Positions 53,211 through 62,977 of a DNA stretch of 64,000 nt are shown in pieces. Under the pieces are notes generated by a model, which saw only the letters and a list, made by a program, of their open reading frames with translations, did not search any database and was not told the origin of the DNA. Origin of the DNA: an uncultured Clostridiaceae bacterium (GTDB lineage: Bacteria; Bacillota; Clostridia; TANB77; CAG-508); the NCBI GenBank assembly GCA_930990125.1, contig CAKNOI010000001.1:1-64000 (forward strand). Direction: 5' to 3'. Positions within the stretch are counted from its first letter, which is position 1; each line of letters begins with the position of its first letter. The position numbers and the translations under genes were made by a program.

Positions 53211-55478
53211 CTAATGTACATTATATTCATATACATTTATTTTTTTATTAAGAATAGTATTATCCTTTTGCACGCAGTTCATACGGAAACTATCTTGTTT
53301 TACTTCTTCTAGTTCAAATTTACTCATATCTACTAGCACATCTTCTGCTACATCCATTCCCAATGGCAATGTTTGATTTACATTATCATAAAAAGTACTA
53401 TTGGTAAAAAAGAGTAGTGGCATTCCCTCTTCTATATTTAATCGGTACAAATTTAATTCTTTATCTAGCTCTTTTTCTAGTGCTTTTTCTGGTGTTAAAT
53501 GAAAAATACAATAATCCATATTGGTAACATCTTCTTCTGGTGAACCTGCTTTATATAAAGATAAAGGATAAGGAGTTGTTACTTTTTCGTATGCTTTTTG
53601 CAAATTATATAGCACTTGTTTTAATACTTCTTTGTATTGTTCTTCTTCTATTTTTTCGTGGATGCCTAAAATAGAATAGATATTCTTTTCCACTTCTCTA
53701 TGTTTTTTGTTTGCCAGTATTTTTATTTTTCTTTTATCTTCTGACATGCCTCCAAAGATGTCTATATCAACAATTTCCGCATTCTTTTTTGCTTTTTTAA
53801 ATTCTTCTAAAATTGTTTGAAAACAATGTAAAACAATTTCTTGTTCTTGTTTTGTTTGTGCAGGTTTTCGCAATGCATTTAATGCTTTTAAGGTTTCTGT
53901 TTTGGTAACAAAAATAGAATCTAGTTCTTCCTTTGATAGTTTTCTTCGTTGTTTGTCATCCATCTTTTTGGCTAGTGTTTCCATATCTTCTTCGTATTCA
54001 AACACCTTTTTTAGAGTATGTAAAGGCTGCTCTTCCCCTCTTTTTTCTCCCGGATTTAGTCCTAAGTCATTATCTTTGTTTGCAAATTTCCAGAATTCAA
54101 AAATACTTTTTTTATGGTTTTCTATTTCTTCCAAATATGTTTCTGCATTTTCTATTTTCTTTTCCATCATTTCTATTTTCTTTTCTTGTGCCTCTACATC
54201 TAGTCTTAAGTTCTTGTATTCTAATACCTTTTCTTCTAACTGTTTACATATTGTAACTAAATCTTCTAAGGTATATGCCTCTTTTTGCGTAAATTCTACC
54301 TCTACCTTCACTTGCTCTTCTTTTTTTCTTTTTTGTAATTTTTCTAGTACATCGTCTTTCTTTTTTCTGCCAGATTTGAAAAAGTATTTTACTTTTCCAA
54401 AGAAGCTCTTACGACAATCTAAATATGTAGTTATTTGTTTTTCTTTACTTAGATATTCTAAATCACGCATAGCAGAAATTTCTTTCAATTTTGACAATTT
54501 ACGTGTAAATTCTACAATATCCTTTGAAGTTGTTACTATCTTTTTGTATATATTCTCGGTTTGTTCTTTTAAAAATTCTGGAAGCAGACTATAGGTTAAT
54601 TTTTTATCTTGGAAATAAAAGTCCAGTCCTCCATAATTATTTATCTTTGCATGAAAAGAAAACTCATTTGCCACTTCTGTTTGTAAAATAAATAGTGCTT
54701 TTATTAGTTTATATTCTTCTACTGCTTTTTCTCTGGAAGTGAACTTGATGTTATAAATACTTTTAATTTTTTCATAAATAACCGTATCTCCTACAATTTG
54801 TAAGCTCATTACTCCTTTTTTGTCATATACCTCATAAATTTGTGGCCAGTCGTTGGTAAAGAGCCATAAGTAGTTTTCTAAATCTACAATTTCGGATTTT
54901 CTTAAGAACTCTGCAGAATATCCTACATAGCTAATTGGTACAAAAATTTTTGTCTTTCTTTTTTTGTTCTCTAATTGCTTTTTTAATAAATAAAACAAGC
55001 AGGCATATTGCTCCTCTTTTTCAGGTACTAACATAAAGTAAGTATCGGTCGCTTCGGCGTAAAAAATCTGCCACTCATAATGATGTGGAAATTTTACCTC
55101 CAAAGGAATTTTTTCTTGTAATTCTTTTTGTTCTTCTTCTATTCCCTCTATTTCTGCTATGGATACTTGTTTCAGCATATTTAAAAATCGTGTATGCTTT
55201 TCTATTCCCTCTTCTGTATCTGGAACAAGATAGGTAGCAATAGGACTTGCTAATTTATATCGTTCTCTTAGTTCCTCTGTTCTATCTGTTGGGCTAATAA
55301 ATATTTTTATATCTTCTATTGGAATATAACGATATACCCTATATTTTTTTTCGTCATAGGTATTCCCTACATGAAACCCGAGTGGGTCATATTGGGTTAA
55401 AAAGGATGGGATATTTTCTAAATCTAATCCTATATATTCTAACTTTTTTTCTATATCTTCTTTTTTTATTCTGGCCAT
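53211..55478 (-). CDS. Large coiled-coil protein of unknown function
   Basis: A 755-aa cytoplasmic-type protein with no signal peptide. The N-terminal ~330 residues are mixed alpha/beta. A long highly charged helical region (about 385-560, including runs such as LEEKVLEYKNLRLDVEAQEK and KIEMMEKKIENAETYLEEIE) should form coiled coil. The C-terminal ~190 residues are mixed again. I recognise no catalytic motif. Its promoter is at 55512-55540, and it is co-directional with deoB, 12 bases away. Confidence 0.6.
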   Translation of the reverse strand: MARIKKEDIEKKLEYIGLDLENIPSFLTQYDPLGFHVGNTYDEKKYRVYRYIPIEDIKIFISPTDRTEELRERYKLASPIATYLVPDTEEGIEKHTRFLNMLKQVSIAEIEGIEEEQKELQEKIPLEVKFPHHYEWQIFYAEATDTYFMLVPEKEEQYACLFYLLKKQLENKKRKTKIFVPISYVGYSAEFLRKSEIVDLENYLWLFTNDWPQIYEVYDKKGVMSLQIVGDTVIYEKIKSIYNIKFTSREKAVEEYKLIKALFILQTEVANEFSFHAKINNYGGLDFYFQDKKLTYSLLPEFLKEQTENIYKKIVTTSKDIVEFTRKLSKLKEISAMRDLEYLSKEKQITTYLDCRKSFFGKVKYFFKSGRKKKDDVLEKLQKRKKEEQVKVEVEFTQKEAYTLEDLVTICKQLEEKVLEYKNLRLDVEAQEKKIEMMEKKIENAETYLEEIENHKKSIFEFWKFANKDNDLGLNPGEKRGEEQPLHTLKKVFEYEEDMETLAKKMDDKQRRKLSKEELDSIFVTKTETLKALNALRKPAQTKQEQEIVLHCFQTILEEFKKAKKNAEIVDIDIFGGMSEDKRKIKILANKKHREVEKNIYSILGIHEKIEEEQYKEVLKQVLYNLQKAYEKVTTPYPLSLYKAGSPEEDVTNMDYCIFHLTPEKALEKELDKELNLYRLNIEEGMPLLFFTNSTFYDNVNQTLPLGMDVAEDVLVDMSKFELEEVKQDSFRMNCVQKDNTILNKKINVYEYNVH

Positions 55479-55511
55479 AGTTTCCTCCTGTTTCTTCTGT
55501 AGTACTTTACT

Positions 55512-55540
55512 AGTATATCACACTGTGCTTTTGCTTACAA
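55512..55540 (-). promoter_or_regulatory. Promoter of the 755-aa gene/deoB
   Basis: TTGTAA, 17 bases, TATACT with an extended TGA on the minus strand. Confidence 0.6.
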
Positions 55541-55580
55541 GAAAAGAAGGAAAATCTTTTTTAAGAATTTCCTTCTTTTT
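55541..55580 (-). terminator. Terminator of thrS
   Basis: On the minus strand AAAGAAGGAAA, A/T loop, TTTCCTTCTTTT, just after the thrS stop. Confidence 0.75.
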
Positions 55581-55588
55581 CTACCTCT

Positions 55589-57499
55589 CTATTTTCCAAA
55601 GCTTTCTACTTCTTTTTGTACTTTTTCTACAAATTCTTGTAAGGACATTGCACCAATATCTCCATCTTCTCTTGAGCGAACTCCTACAGTTTTGGCTTCT
55701 ATTTCTTTTTCTCCTAATACTAACATATAAGGAACTTTTTGTAGTTGTGCTTCACGAATTTTGTAGCCTATTTTTTCTTGTCTATCATCTAATTCGGTAC
55801 GAATTCCTAATTTTTCTAACTGCTCTTGTACTTGTTTTGCATATTCTACATGGCTATCTGCAATTGGTAATATTTCTACTTGTACTGGTGCAAGCCAAGT
55901 TGGGAATGCTCCTGCGTAGTGCTCTGTAATAATTCCTATAAATCTTTCTATACTTCCAAAAATAACACGGTGTAACATAACTGGTCTATGTTTTTCTCCA
56001 TCTTGACCAATGTAGGTTAAATCAAATCTTTCTGGCATTTGGAAATCTAACTGGATGGTTCCACATTGCCAAGTTCTTCCGATACAATCTTTTAAGTGGA
56101 AGTCAATCTTTGGTCCGTAGAATGCTCCATCGCCTTCGTTTACTTCATATGGCATGTTTTGGGATTCTAGGGCATGTCTTAAGGCATTGGTTGCAAGTTC
56201 CCATTGTTCATCAGAACCCATAGAGTCTTCTGGTCTGGTAGATAATTCTACATGATAATCAAATCCAAAAATACCGTATACATAGTTAATTAATTTCATT
56301 AAACGTACAATTTCAGATTCAATTTGTTCTGGTAAGCAGAAAATATGTGCATCATCTTGCGTAAAGCATCTTACACGGAATAATCCGTTAAGTTCTCCAG
56401 ATTTTTCATGACGATGTACTAAACCAAGTTCTCCAGAACGAATTGGTAAATCACGGTAAGAATGCATTTTTCTTTTATATACAAGCATTCCACCTGGGCA
56501 GTTCATTGGTTTTAATGCATAATCATTTTCATCAATTTTCGTTGTATACATATTGTCTTTGTAATGGTCCCAGTGTCCAGAACGATGCCATAATTCTTCG
56601 TTTAAAATCATTGGAGTTTTTATTTCTTCGTAACCATTTTCACGATGTACTTTTCTCCAAAAATCTTCTAGTACATTTCTTAAAATCATACCCTTTGGTA
56701 AAAAGAATGGGAAACCTGGTCCTTCTGGTGCTATCATAAATAGGTCTAATTCTTTTCCTAGTTTTTTGTGGTCTCTTTTCTTTGCTTCTTCTAACATTGC
56801 CAAATATTCGTCTAACTGGCTTTGTTTTGGGAAAGAAATAGCATAAATTCTTTGTAGCATTTTATTTTTTTCGTTTCCTCTCCAATATGCTCCAGAAGAA
56901 GATAATAGTTTTACAATTTTTACTTTTCCTGTACTCATTAGGTGTGGACCTGCACATAAATCTACAAAGTCACCTTGCTCATAAAAAGAAATTTCTTCTC
57001 CTTCTGGTAATTCTTCTATTAGTTCTACCTTATATGGCTCGTCTTTTTCTTTCATAAAAGCAATGGCTTCTTTTCTTGGAAGAGTAAATCTTTTAATTTC
57101 TAAATCCTCTTTTATAATTTTTTTCATTTCTGCTTCTATTTTTTCAAAGTCTTCTTCAGAGAAAGTAGAATCTGTGTCAAAATCATAGTAAAATCCATTG
57201 TTGATAGAAGGTCCGATTGTTAATTTTACATTTGGATATAGTCTTTTAATAGCTTGTGCCATAATATGAGAACTTGTATGCCAATAGGCTTTTTTACCCT
57301 CTAAGCTATTATCAAATGTTAAAATTTCTAATTTGCAATCTTTTTCTACTGTAAATCTTAAATCTACTACTTCGCCATCTACTAAAGCACAAGTAGCATT
57401 TCTTGCCAATCCTTCGCTTAAGCTTTTTGCAATTTCTAATACAGAAGCACCTTTTTGTACTTCTACTTTTGAACCATCTTTTAGTTCTACTTGTAACAT
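55589..57499 (-). CDS. thrS: Threonyl-tRNA synthetase
   Basis: A 636-aa class II synthetase. In order: TGS domain (residues 1-62), editing domain with HxxxH (YWHTSSHIMAQA) and the CAGPHL Cys region, class II catalytic core (MNCPGGMLVYK, RSGELGLVHRHEKSGEL, MLHRVIFGSIERFIG) and the anticodon-binding domain from ~540. It charges tRNA-Thr and edits Ser-tRNA-Thr. It is preceded by a T-box leader, so it should be induced by uncharged tRNA-Thr. No in-frame CGG was found. Confidence 0.98.
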   Translation of the reverse strand: MLQVELKDGSKVEVQKGASVLEIAKSLSEGLARNATCALVDGEVVDLRFTVEKDCKLEILTFDNSLEGKKAYWHTSSHIMAQAIKRLYPNVKLTIGPSINNGFYYDFDTDSTFSEEDFEKIEAEMKKIIKEDLEIKRFTLPRKEAIAFMKEKDEPYKVELIEELPEGEEISFYEQGDFVDLCAGPHLMSTGKVKIVKLLSSSGAYWRGNEKNKMLQRIYAISFPKQSQLDEYLAMLEEAKKRDHKKLGKELDLFMIAPEGPGFPFFLPKGMILRNVLEDFWRKVHRENGYEEIKTPMILNEELWHRSGHWDHYKDNMYTTKIDENDYALKPMNCPGGMLVYKRKMHSYRDLPIRSGELGLVHRHEKSGELNGLFRVRCFTQDDAHIFCLPEQIESEIVRLMKLINYVYGIFGFDYHVELSTRPEDSMGSDEQWELATNALRHALESQNMPYEVNEGDGAFYGPKIDFHLKDCIGRTWQCGTIQLDFQMPERFDLTYIGQDGEKHRPVMLHRVIFGSIERFIGIITEHYAGAFPTWLAPVQVEILPIADSHVEYAKQVQEQLEKLGIRTELDDRQEKIGYKIREAQLQKVPYMLVLGEKEIEAKTVGVRSREDGDIGAMSLQEFVEKVQKEVESFGK

Positions 57500-57526
57500 A
57501 AAAAAACCTCCTTTTTATCTATAGGA

Positions 57527-57765
57527 GATAAAAAATACCCCTATAGATACTTTTAAATATCTATAGGGGTAAGAAATATATTCTCACGGTTCCACCCTAA
57601 ATTTCACTTCATTAAAGATGATAACGAATCTTACACGCTATCGTTTTGCGATAGAACAATAGAGGTAGTTTTTCAAATACGTTTTTCCAGACTAGCTTTC
57701 AGCCGGTGACTAATCCTCTCTTTTGAAAACCTTTATTTTACTTTGTCTCTATATCGTTTCTGTTT
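57527..57765 (-). promoter_or_regulatory. T-box leader (thrS)
   Basis: The T-box sequence AGGGTGGAACCGTG lies at 57585-57598 on the minus strand. It is followed by a terminator stem ACCCCTATAGATA, loop, TATCTATAGGGGT with a run of T (about 57527-57571). The upstream 57600-57765 holds the stem I region; I did not assign the Thr specifier. Confidence 0.93.
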
Positions 57766-57768
57766 ATT

Positions 57769-57797
57769 ATCTTAACTCTTTTTAATTCATTTGTCAA
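57769..57797 (-). promoter_or_regulatory. Promoter of thrS
   Basis: TTGACA, 17 bases, TAAGAT on the minus strand; the -35 overlaps the 3' end of the upstream hydrolase gene. Confidence 0.8.
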
Positions 57798-58732
57798 GAG
57801 GGAATTTTTGGAATTCTATTATTTCTTTCTTTGCAATTCTCCGCAATAAAATTCCATATTTCTTCTGCTAGTCTTTCTTCTTTTTCGCTATAGCTATGAT
57901 CAGCGCCTGGGATGTAGGCTATATCTTGTTTTTTATTTTGTAGTTTTTGTTTTAGATTGTTTATCAAGTCTTCTGCTGGCTGAGAGATTAGTTCTCCTGT
58001 GTCTCCCCAACGCATAAAGAGTGGACATTCTACGGCATTTAATTCTGGGAAGTTATAGTCTGTTTCGCTATATCTTGCAAAGTCTATTTGACTATTTTCT
58101 TTACTATATCGTAAAAATGCTTTAGCACTTATTGGGTGTATAAAGGCATCTTGTGGCATGAAGTCTGTTTCTTTTCCATTTGCGATTAGGTTTTTTGCAT
58201 GTTCTAGCATTACTTTATATTTTTTATCTCCTAATCCCAATACTAGCATATTTGGAATGTCTACTAGAGATAATAGGATAATGCCTTTTATATGGCTTAG
58301 TAAGTCTGTTTCTTGTTTTTCCTTTAGTTTGGTGTACGTATAGAGTACTTTGGTAGCTCCTAAGCTATGTCCTTGTAAATAGATGTTTGTATATCCTAAG
58401 TGAAGCATTTGTATCATAGCTCCTTTTACATCATGATAGGATTCTAATACATCTTCAAAACTTGTTCCTCCTAAAAGATGTTCTGTTTCTCCATCTTGTT
58501 TTTCTCTTTTTAAATACTTCATTAGTTCACTGCCTCTATTATTAAAGCCAAAGAAAGCCACATCTTTTTGCGTCATTTTTTTGGCAATTACTTGTTCACG
58601 ATACTTAAAACAGTTACTACTCATACCATGAAGAGCAATAACAACAGTATTGGTTTTATTTTCTGGCAGGTGTAACAATCCATTTAATGGCACACCATCT
58701 GTTGCTTGAAAATCTATTCTTTTTAGTTTCAT
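57794..58732 (-). CDS. Alpha/beta hydrolase
   Basis: A 312-aa hydrolase: oxyanion region ALHGMSSN, nucleophile elbow LQGHSLGATK (Ser near 118), catalytic acid in RWGDTGEL and catalytic His in PGADHSYSE. Similar enzymes hydrolyse esters or peptides; the FGFNNRGS block resembles the DUF1749/UbiH-like serine hydrolases. The substrate is not known. Its promoter (58768-58796) is TTGACA-17-TACAAT. Confidence 0.8.
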   Translation of the reverse strand: MKLKRIDFQATDGVPLNGLLHLPENKTNTVVIALHGMSSNCFKYREQVIAKKMTQKDVAFFGFNNRGSELMKYLKREKQDGETEHLLGGTSFEDVLESYHDVKGAMIQMLHLGYTNIYLQGHSLGATKVLYTYTKLKEKQETDLLSHIKGIILLSLVDIPNMLVLGLGDKKYKVMLEHAKNLIANGKETDFMPQDAFIHPISAKAFLRYSKENSQIDFARYSETDYNFPELNAVECPLFMRWGDTGELISQPAEDLINNLKQKLQNKKQDIAYIPGADHSYSEKEERLAEEIWNFIAENCKERNNRIPKIPS

Positions 58733-58767
58733 TCTTTTTCCTCTTTTCTTGTTTTTCTTTTTTGGTT

Positions 58768-58796
58768 ATTGTATCGTTTCTTGTACTAAGTGTCAA
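58768..58796 (-). promoter_or_regulatory. Promoter of the hydrolase gene
   Basis: TTGACA, 17 bases, TACAAT with an extended TGA, on the minus strand. Confidence 0.85.
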
Positions 58797-58853
58797 GCAC
58801 ATTTATCATTTTTGGCATATCCTTCTTTTCAGCTTTTTTCACCTCTTTATCAC

Positions 58854-58904
58854 GAAATCAAGATTTTTATTTTCAATATTTTACACAAAATCAAGATTTT
58901 ATTT
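58854..58904. repeat. Two short direct repeats in a gene-free gap
   Basis: AAATCAAGATTTT occurs twice, about 35 bases apart, between the hydrolase gene and the dockerin-protein terminator. No gene is seen in 58733-58963 apart from the promoter and terminator there. Confidence 0.5.
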
Positions 58905-58912
58905 CTATTCTA

Positions 58913-58949
58913 CAAAAAAGTATGCAAAAAATGACTTTTGCATACTTTC
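58913..58949 (-). terminator. Terminator of the dockerin/LRR gene
   Basis: AGTATGCAAAA, AATGA loop, TTTTGCATACT with a T-run on the minus strand. Confidence 0.85.
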
Positions 58950-58963
58950 TGATTTTTATCTAT

Positions 58964-61471
58964 TTAGTTTATTTCGTACTTTCCAAGTTTTGCTTTTATA
59001 ATAGCTAGGGCATCGGATGAATTTGGCTCTCCGCCTTTTTTTCTAGTGTTTTCTGTTATTCTTGCCGCTTCTAATTGCAAACTGGTTGGTATTTTTACCT
59101 TTCCGGTTCTGTTTTTTATAATCATTAAGGCATCTTTTGCAGATGGGTTTCCGCTTCCGGTTACATCTCCATAAATTAAAGCTACATATTCGTTTACTAA
59201 TTTTCCTTCTTTGTTGTATATTTGAATCGTTGCTCCTGTAAATAGATTATCTCCGGCTTGTAATTGTTTTGTTCCATCAAATGCTTTTGCTGTATAACCA
59301 GATTGCAGAGTATTACTTGATAATGCTTTTGATACTTCTAATTCTTTTACATTAAATCCAGTAAGTGCAACCAAACCATTATAATTGTCACCATATACTT
59401 CTTTTGGCTCTAGTGTACCTTCTTTAAAGTATACATTTTCCGTTTCTTGTAATTGTACTAATTTTGCTTCTCCTGCTAAATATAAAGCCCAAATGCTTCC
59501 ATCTTCTCTTAGGATAATGGTTCTGTCTGTATAATTTCTGTTGCTAAACTCCGCTAATCTTTGATAATCTGTAACATGAGTTAAAATTTCTTTTCCTCCT
59601 AAAGTTAAGACATTATTGGTATCTAGTTTTAAAGAACTTCCTTCTAACTTGTAGTCTGCTTTTTCTCCATTGTATATATATCTATAGACACCATCTTTAT
59701 CTACATAAATAGAATGATGTACCACATAATCTGCATTTTCTGCTTTTTTTATTGGTTCTGCATCCGAATAAACTTCCCATAATATTCCGGATGTATCTAC
59801 TACATAGTTATAACTTGCTGATACAATTGGGAAATTGCATACCAATTCATTTTTTACCGTATAGGTTTTTCCATCTGTTTTTACTAGGAAAGAACCTACT
59901 ATTTTTTCTACATTGCCAGCCACCGTTTTCCAAGTACCATCTGGTTGTATTTCTACATAAGTACCGTCGTTTTTTAAATATCCATTTTGATAAATATCTT
60001 TTGCATCGTTAAGTACAGAAGTTACACCATTAAAGGTATATTCTAGGCTACCATCTTTCTTAAGTAGTAGAGAATACGGAAATCCGTTGGTTTCGTCTGT
60101 ATAAACAACATTATATACTGCTTTTTTTACATTGGTTGCTACTTTTTCTGCTTTTTCATCACTAGCATAAATCTTCCATAGTTCTCCATTTGCTTTTAAT
60201 ACAGTTTGTCCATCTACAAAAGTGCTTCCCATTTCTGTTCCTAAAGCTTGGTCTGCTGAAATTCCATTTACTTTTATTTTAAAAGTTTTTGTAATACTTG
60301 AATCACTTTTTAATGTTGCAGTAATAGTTGCTTCTCCTATTTTGTTAGCATTAAAATATCCTCCGTCACTTGCTTGGGTATCCCCTGCTACTATAGTTAC
60401 TACATCATTGTTAGACTGAAAAGTAAATAAATTAGAAAGTTCTACTGGGAAATCTTTAAAATAGGTTCTTACTCTACCAGATTCTCCTAAATAGGCATTC
60501 ACATCTTTAAAAGTAATATTTTTGTATTGGTCTGCACCTGTTAAAGTAAGATCACTCATACTAAGATACTCTAAATTTTTTAATGTTGTTAATACATTTA
60601 TATTATTTACTTTTTCCCCATAAAGGACAACAGAAGTAATAGAATCTTTATTCTTTAAAAAGTCTAAATTTACTTCTTCTTGACTGCGGATCTCTACAAA
60701 TTGAAGATTCTTTGCATTAGCTAAATAAGAATAGTCGCCTAATCCATTGGTAATGGATACATTAAAATCAGATAATTGTTGTAGTTTACCAAGCTCGGAT
60801 GCATTTTGTACGATGATATTGTAAAGATCAATGTCTGTTAAATTGGATAGTTTACTAATCTTTGTTATATCTACTGTTGCTTTTGTTTGTACATTTACTC
60901 CTCCACCTGCTAACTGTAAACTAGTTAGGTTGGTTAATGTGGATAAAACATCTAGATTTTTAGGAAGTATATCATTCCCATAAATAGATAATGCTGTTAG
61001 TGTAGGAATATCTCGTAATACCTCATAATTGATAGTAACATTATCTGTTTTACCACCAGAAATATTCACTCTATTTACATTCTTAATGGTTTTTAAGAAT
61101 GATAAGTCTACACTTGTTATCTCTTTTTCTAATTCAAGAGAAACAAATACATCTTTTAAGTCTAATTTGCTAAAATCAAATTGTTTACCTGTATAACGAA
61201 TATTAATAGATTGCAAATTTTTTGCGTCTTCTAGTCCTTCAATACTTTCTACCTCTGGCGAAATAGAAACATAACTTACATTTTCTAGTTCTTCTTTGGT
61301 AACAATTCCATCAAGGTTGCTATCCGCACTAAGCCTAATAGAATCTGCTAATGCGCTATCTTTTATGTTTATTTCGCCTTCCGCAGCTAGTGTAATACTT
61401 GGCATGATAACAGGAACTAGTAACAAGATAATCATAAGTACACTAATCATTTTCTTATCTATACTAGACAT
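58964..61471 (-). CDS. Secreted leucine-rich-repeat protein with dockerin-like C-terminus
   Basis: An 835-aa exported protein. Signal peptide at residues 1-28 (cut after ITLAA). An EF-hand-like start is followed by leucine-rich repeats to about 350 (for example LTSLQLAGGGVNV and SDFNVSITNGLGDY). A Big_2-like Ig domain lies at about 350-400, then a long stretch of repeats with a W/Y-K-DG pattern (LLKKDGSLEYT, YVEIQPDGTWKTV). The C-terminal ~140 residues end in a dockerin pair: GDVTGSGNPSAKDALMIIKN and EPNSSDALAIIKAKLG. Dockerins bind cohesin domains, and a cohesin protein is encoded next to it. No in-frame CGG was found. No LPXTG-type motif, so attachment should be through cohesin. Confidence 0.85.
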   Translation of the reverse strand: MSSIDKKMISVLMIILLLVPVIMPSITLAAEGEINIKDSALADSIRLSADSNLDGIVTKEELENVSYVSISPEVESIEGLEDAKNLQSINIRYTGKQFDFSKLDLKDVFVSLELEKEITSVDLSFLKTIKNVNRVNISGGKTDNVTINYEVLRDIPTLTALSIYGNDILPKNLDVLSTLTNLTSLQLAGGGVNVQTKATVDITKISKLSNLTDIDLYNIIVQNASELGKLQQLSDFNVSITNGLGDYSYLANAKNLQFVEIRSQEEVNLDFLKNKDSITSVVLYGEKVNNINVLTTLKNLEYLSMSDLTLTGADQYKNITFKDVNAYLGESGRVRTYFKDFPVELSNLFTFQSNNDVVTIVAGDTQASDGGYFNANKIGEATITATLKSDSSITKTFKIKVNGISADQALGTEMGSTFVDGQTVLKANGELWKIYASDEKAEKVATNVKKAVYNVVYTDETNGFPYSLLLKKDGSLEYTFNGVTSVLNDAKDIYQNGYLKNDGTYVEIQPDGTWKTVAGNVEKIVGSFLVKTDGKTYTVKNELVCNFPIVSASYNYVVDTSGILWEVYSDAEPIKKAENADYVVHHSIYVDKDGVYRYIYNGEKADYKLEGSSLKLDTNNVLTLGGKEILTHVTDYQRLAEFSNRNYTDRTIILREDGSIWALYLAGEAKLVQLQETENVYFKEGTLEPKEVYGDNYNGLVALTGFNVKELEVSKALSSNTLQSGYTAKAFDGTKQLQAGDNLFTGATIQIYNKEGKLVNEYVALIYGDVTGSGNPSAKDALMIIKNRTGKVKIPTSLQLEAARITENTRKKGGEPNSSDALAIIKAKLGKYEIN

Positions 61472-61532
61472 AAATACTCCTCCTTATTTTCTTTATGTTT
61501 CCTACTTTTTCTATAGTAGGATTTTTCTTTTT

Positions 61533-61570
61533 TAAAAAACTCTACTGTTTTAAACAATAGAGTTTTGTTT
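61533..61570 (-). terminator. Terminator of the sortase-cohesin operon
   Basis: On the minus strand AAAACTCTATTGTTT pairs with AAACAGTAGAGTTTT, followed by TT. One mismatch. Confidence 0.75.
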
Positions 61571-61590
61571 TGTCGAAATTTTTTCACTTT

Positions 61591-62295
61591 TTATTTTCTT
61601 TTTGCTCTAATTATGCATGCTCCTAAAGTGATTACAGCTACTGCTACTAATCCATAGATTACATAGCTTACAACATTTACTCCTGCTTGTGGAATTTTGG
61701 TTGGTTTGTTAGTGTTTGTTGTTGGTTTTTCTGTATTTGCTGGTTTTTGTGTATTTTGTGCTGGTTTCTCGGTGTTTGTCTCTGGCTTTTCTGTGTTGGT
61801 GCTTGGTTTTTCTGTATTTGTTTCTGGTTTTTCTTCTTCAGCAGTTCCTATTTTTAGGGTTGCTTTTCCATAAGTATAGTCTTCTGGTGATTCTACATTT
61901 TCATCTGCTAAAATTGCTTCTGCTGTTGTGAAGGTTGCATCTCCATTTGCTTTTGCTTTAAAAGTATAGGTAATGCTATTTTTTCCTTGTCCATTCATAG
62001 AAAACCAAGAAATTTGTACTACTCCGTCTGCTATTCTATCGGTTGCTATGTAATCTTCTGACATAGAAGAAGATACATATTCTACTTTGTTTTTGTCAAA
62101 TCCTAATTCTAGGTCTATTGCTTCCATTTTGTCTTTCCAGCTTACGGTTACGGTTACTTCGTCTCCTACTTTTACTTGTGATTTGCTTACAGATACATTT
62201 AATTTTGCTGTTTTTTCTGTAATTGCTGCATTACTTACTGTTGCCATAGCTAATACTATGACCAATACTGTCATGATACTAATGATTTTTTTCAT
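61591..62295 (-). CDS. Sortase-anchored cohesin-domain protein
   Basis: A 234-aa protein: signal peptide (1-23), a single cohesin-like domain (about 30-150: AKLNVSVSKSQVKVGDEVTV, LELGFDKNKVEYVSS), a Thr/Pro/Lys linker of repeated TEKPxTN units (about 155-198) and a C-terminal sorting signal: IPQAG, hydrophobic helix and RAKRK. Sortases cleave such signals and attach the protein to the cell wall. Cohesins bind dockerins, so this is probably the cell-surface receptor for the dockerin proteins on either side. It is 18 bases downstream of the sortase gene. IPQAG departs from classical LPXTG. Confidence 0.85.
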   Translation of the reverse strand: MKKIISIMTVLVIVLAMATVSNAAITEKTAKLNVSVSKSQVKVGDEVTVTVSWKDKMEAIDLELGFDKNKVEYVSSSMSEDYIATDRIADGVVQISWFSMNGQGKNSITYTFKAKANGDATFTTAEAILADENVESPEDYTYGKATLKIGTAEEEKPETNTEKPSTNTEKPETNTEKPAQNTQKPANTEKPTTNTNKPTKIPQAGVNVVSYVIYGLVAVAVITLGACIIRAKRK

Positions 62296-62313
62296 TGTTT
62301 TTCCTCCTAAATT

Positions 62314-62949
62314 TTAATTTTGTTCTATATATTCTTGGGCTTTTACGATTAATCTTTGCATGCCTCCAACTGTGCAAGTAATTAAGGTTACTTCTCTTTT
62401 GCCAGGCAAAGAATCTTCAATACATTCCATTTCATCTGGGTTTACTACATAGATATTAAATACTTCATAAGTACAAATGCTTCCATCTTTTGCTGTAATA
62501 GTAAAAGTATCACCTATTTCTAATTCTTTTAACCTTTTAAAAAGATTTTTATAGTTATGTCCTATAATGCTAAAATTTCCTGCTTGATGTAGTTCTTGTC
62601 CCCAAAATCTAGTTACTGCTAAATTCAGACTTTCGTCTGTTGTTTCCTCTAAAATATATTGTTCCACATTAATTTTAGGTATTTCTATTTTTCCTAGGAC
62701 AGCATAACCTCCTATGGTATCTGGCATTGTTACATCTACTTTTTTTAGAACAGATAAACTTGGTCTTTTGTCTTCTACCACAACAGGCTCTGCAATAATA
62801 CTATTGTTATCTAAGCTTGCTGTGCCTTTGGGCATAGCTCCATAAATACTTACTGCACCAATAGCAAGTATCAATACTACTAAGATAATAATACTTATTA
62901 TAACTTTCCAGTGACCTTCTTGTCTTGCATGTTTTCCTGCCATGTACAA
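62314..62949 (-). CDS. Sortase
   Basis: A 211-aa sortase with an N-terminal membrane helix (about 16-38). Catalytic residues: His in IIGHNY (near 130), Cys in TLITCTVGG (near 190) and Arg in MQRLIVKA. The GKIEIPKINVEQ start of the core is typical. Class is uncertain; the partner's IPQAG signal suggests a class D-like enzyme. TTG at 62949 sits 6 bases after AGGAGG; ATG at 62943 is the alternative. Co-transcribed with the cohesin protein, its probable substrate. Confidence 0.9.
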   Translation of the reverse strand: MYMAGKHARQEGHWKVIISIIILVVLILAIGAVSIYGAMPKGTASLDNNSIIAEPVVVEDKRPSLSVLKKVDVTMPDTIGGYAVLGKIEIPKINVEQYILEETTDESLNLAVTRFWGQELHQAGNFSIIGHNYKNLFKRLKELEIGDTFTITAKDGSICTYEVFNIYVVNPDEMECIEDSLPGKREVTLITCTVGGMQRLIVKAQEYIEQN

Positions 62950-62977
62950 AGATTTCCTCCTTTTTACCCAATGAATC

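Noticed and set aside
53902-54594. 230-aa + strand frame rich in Ser/Phe
   Set aside because: It is antisense to the coiled-coil region of the 755-aa gene; the low-complexity composition mirrors AT/GA-rich codons, and there is no ribosome site or homologous motif.
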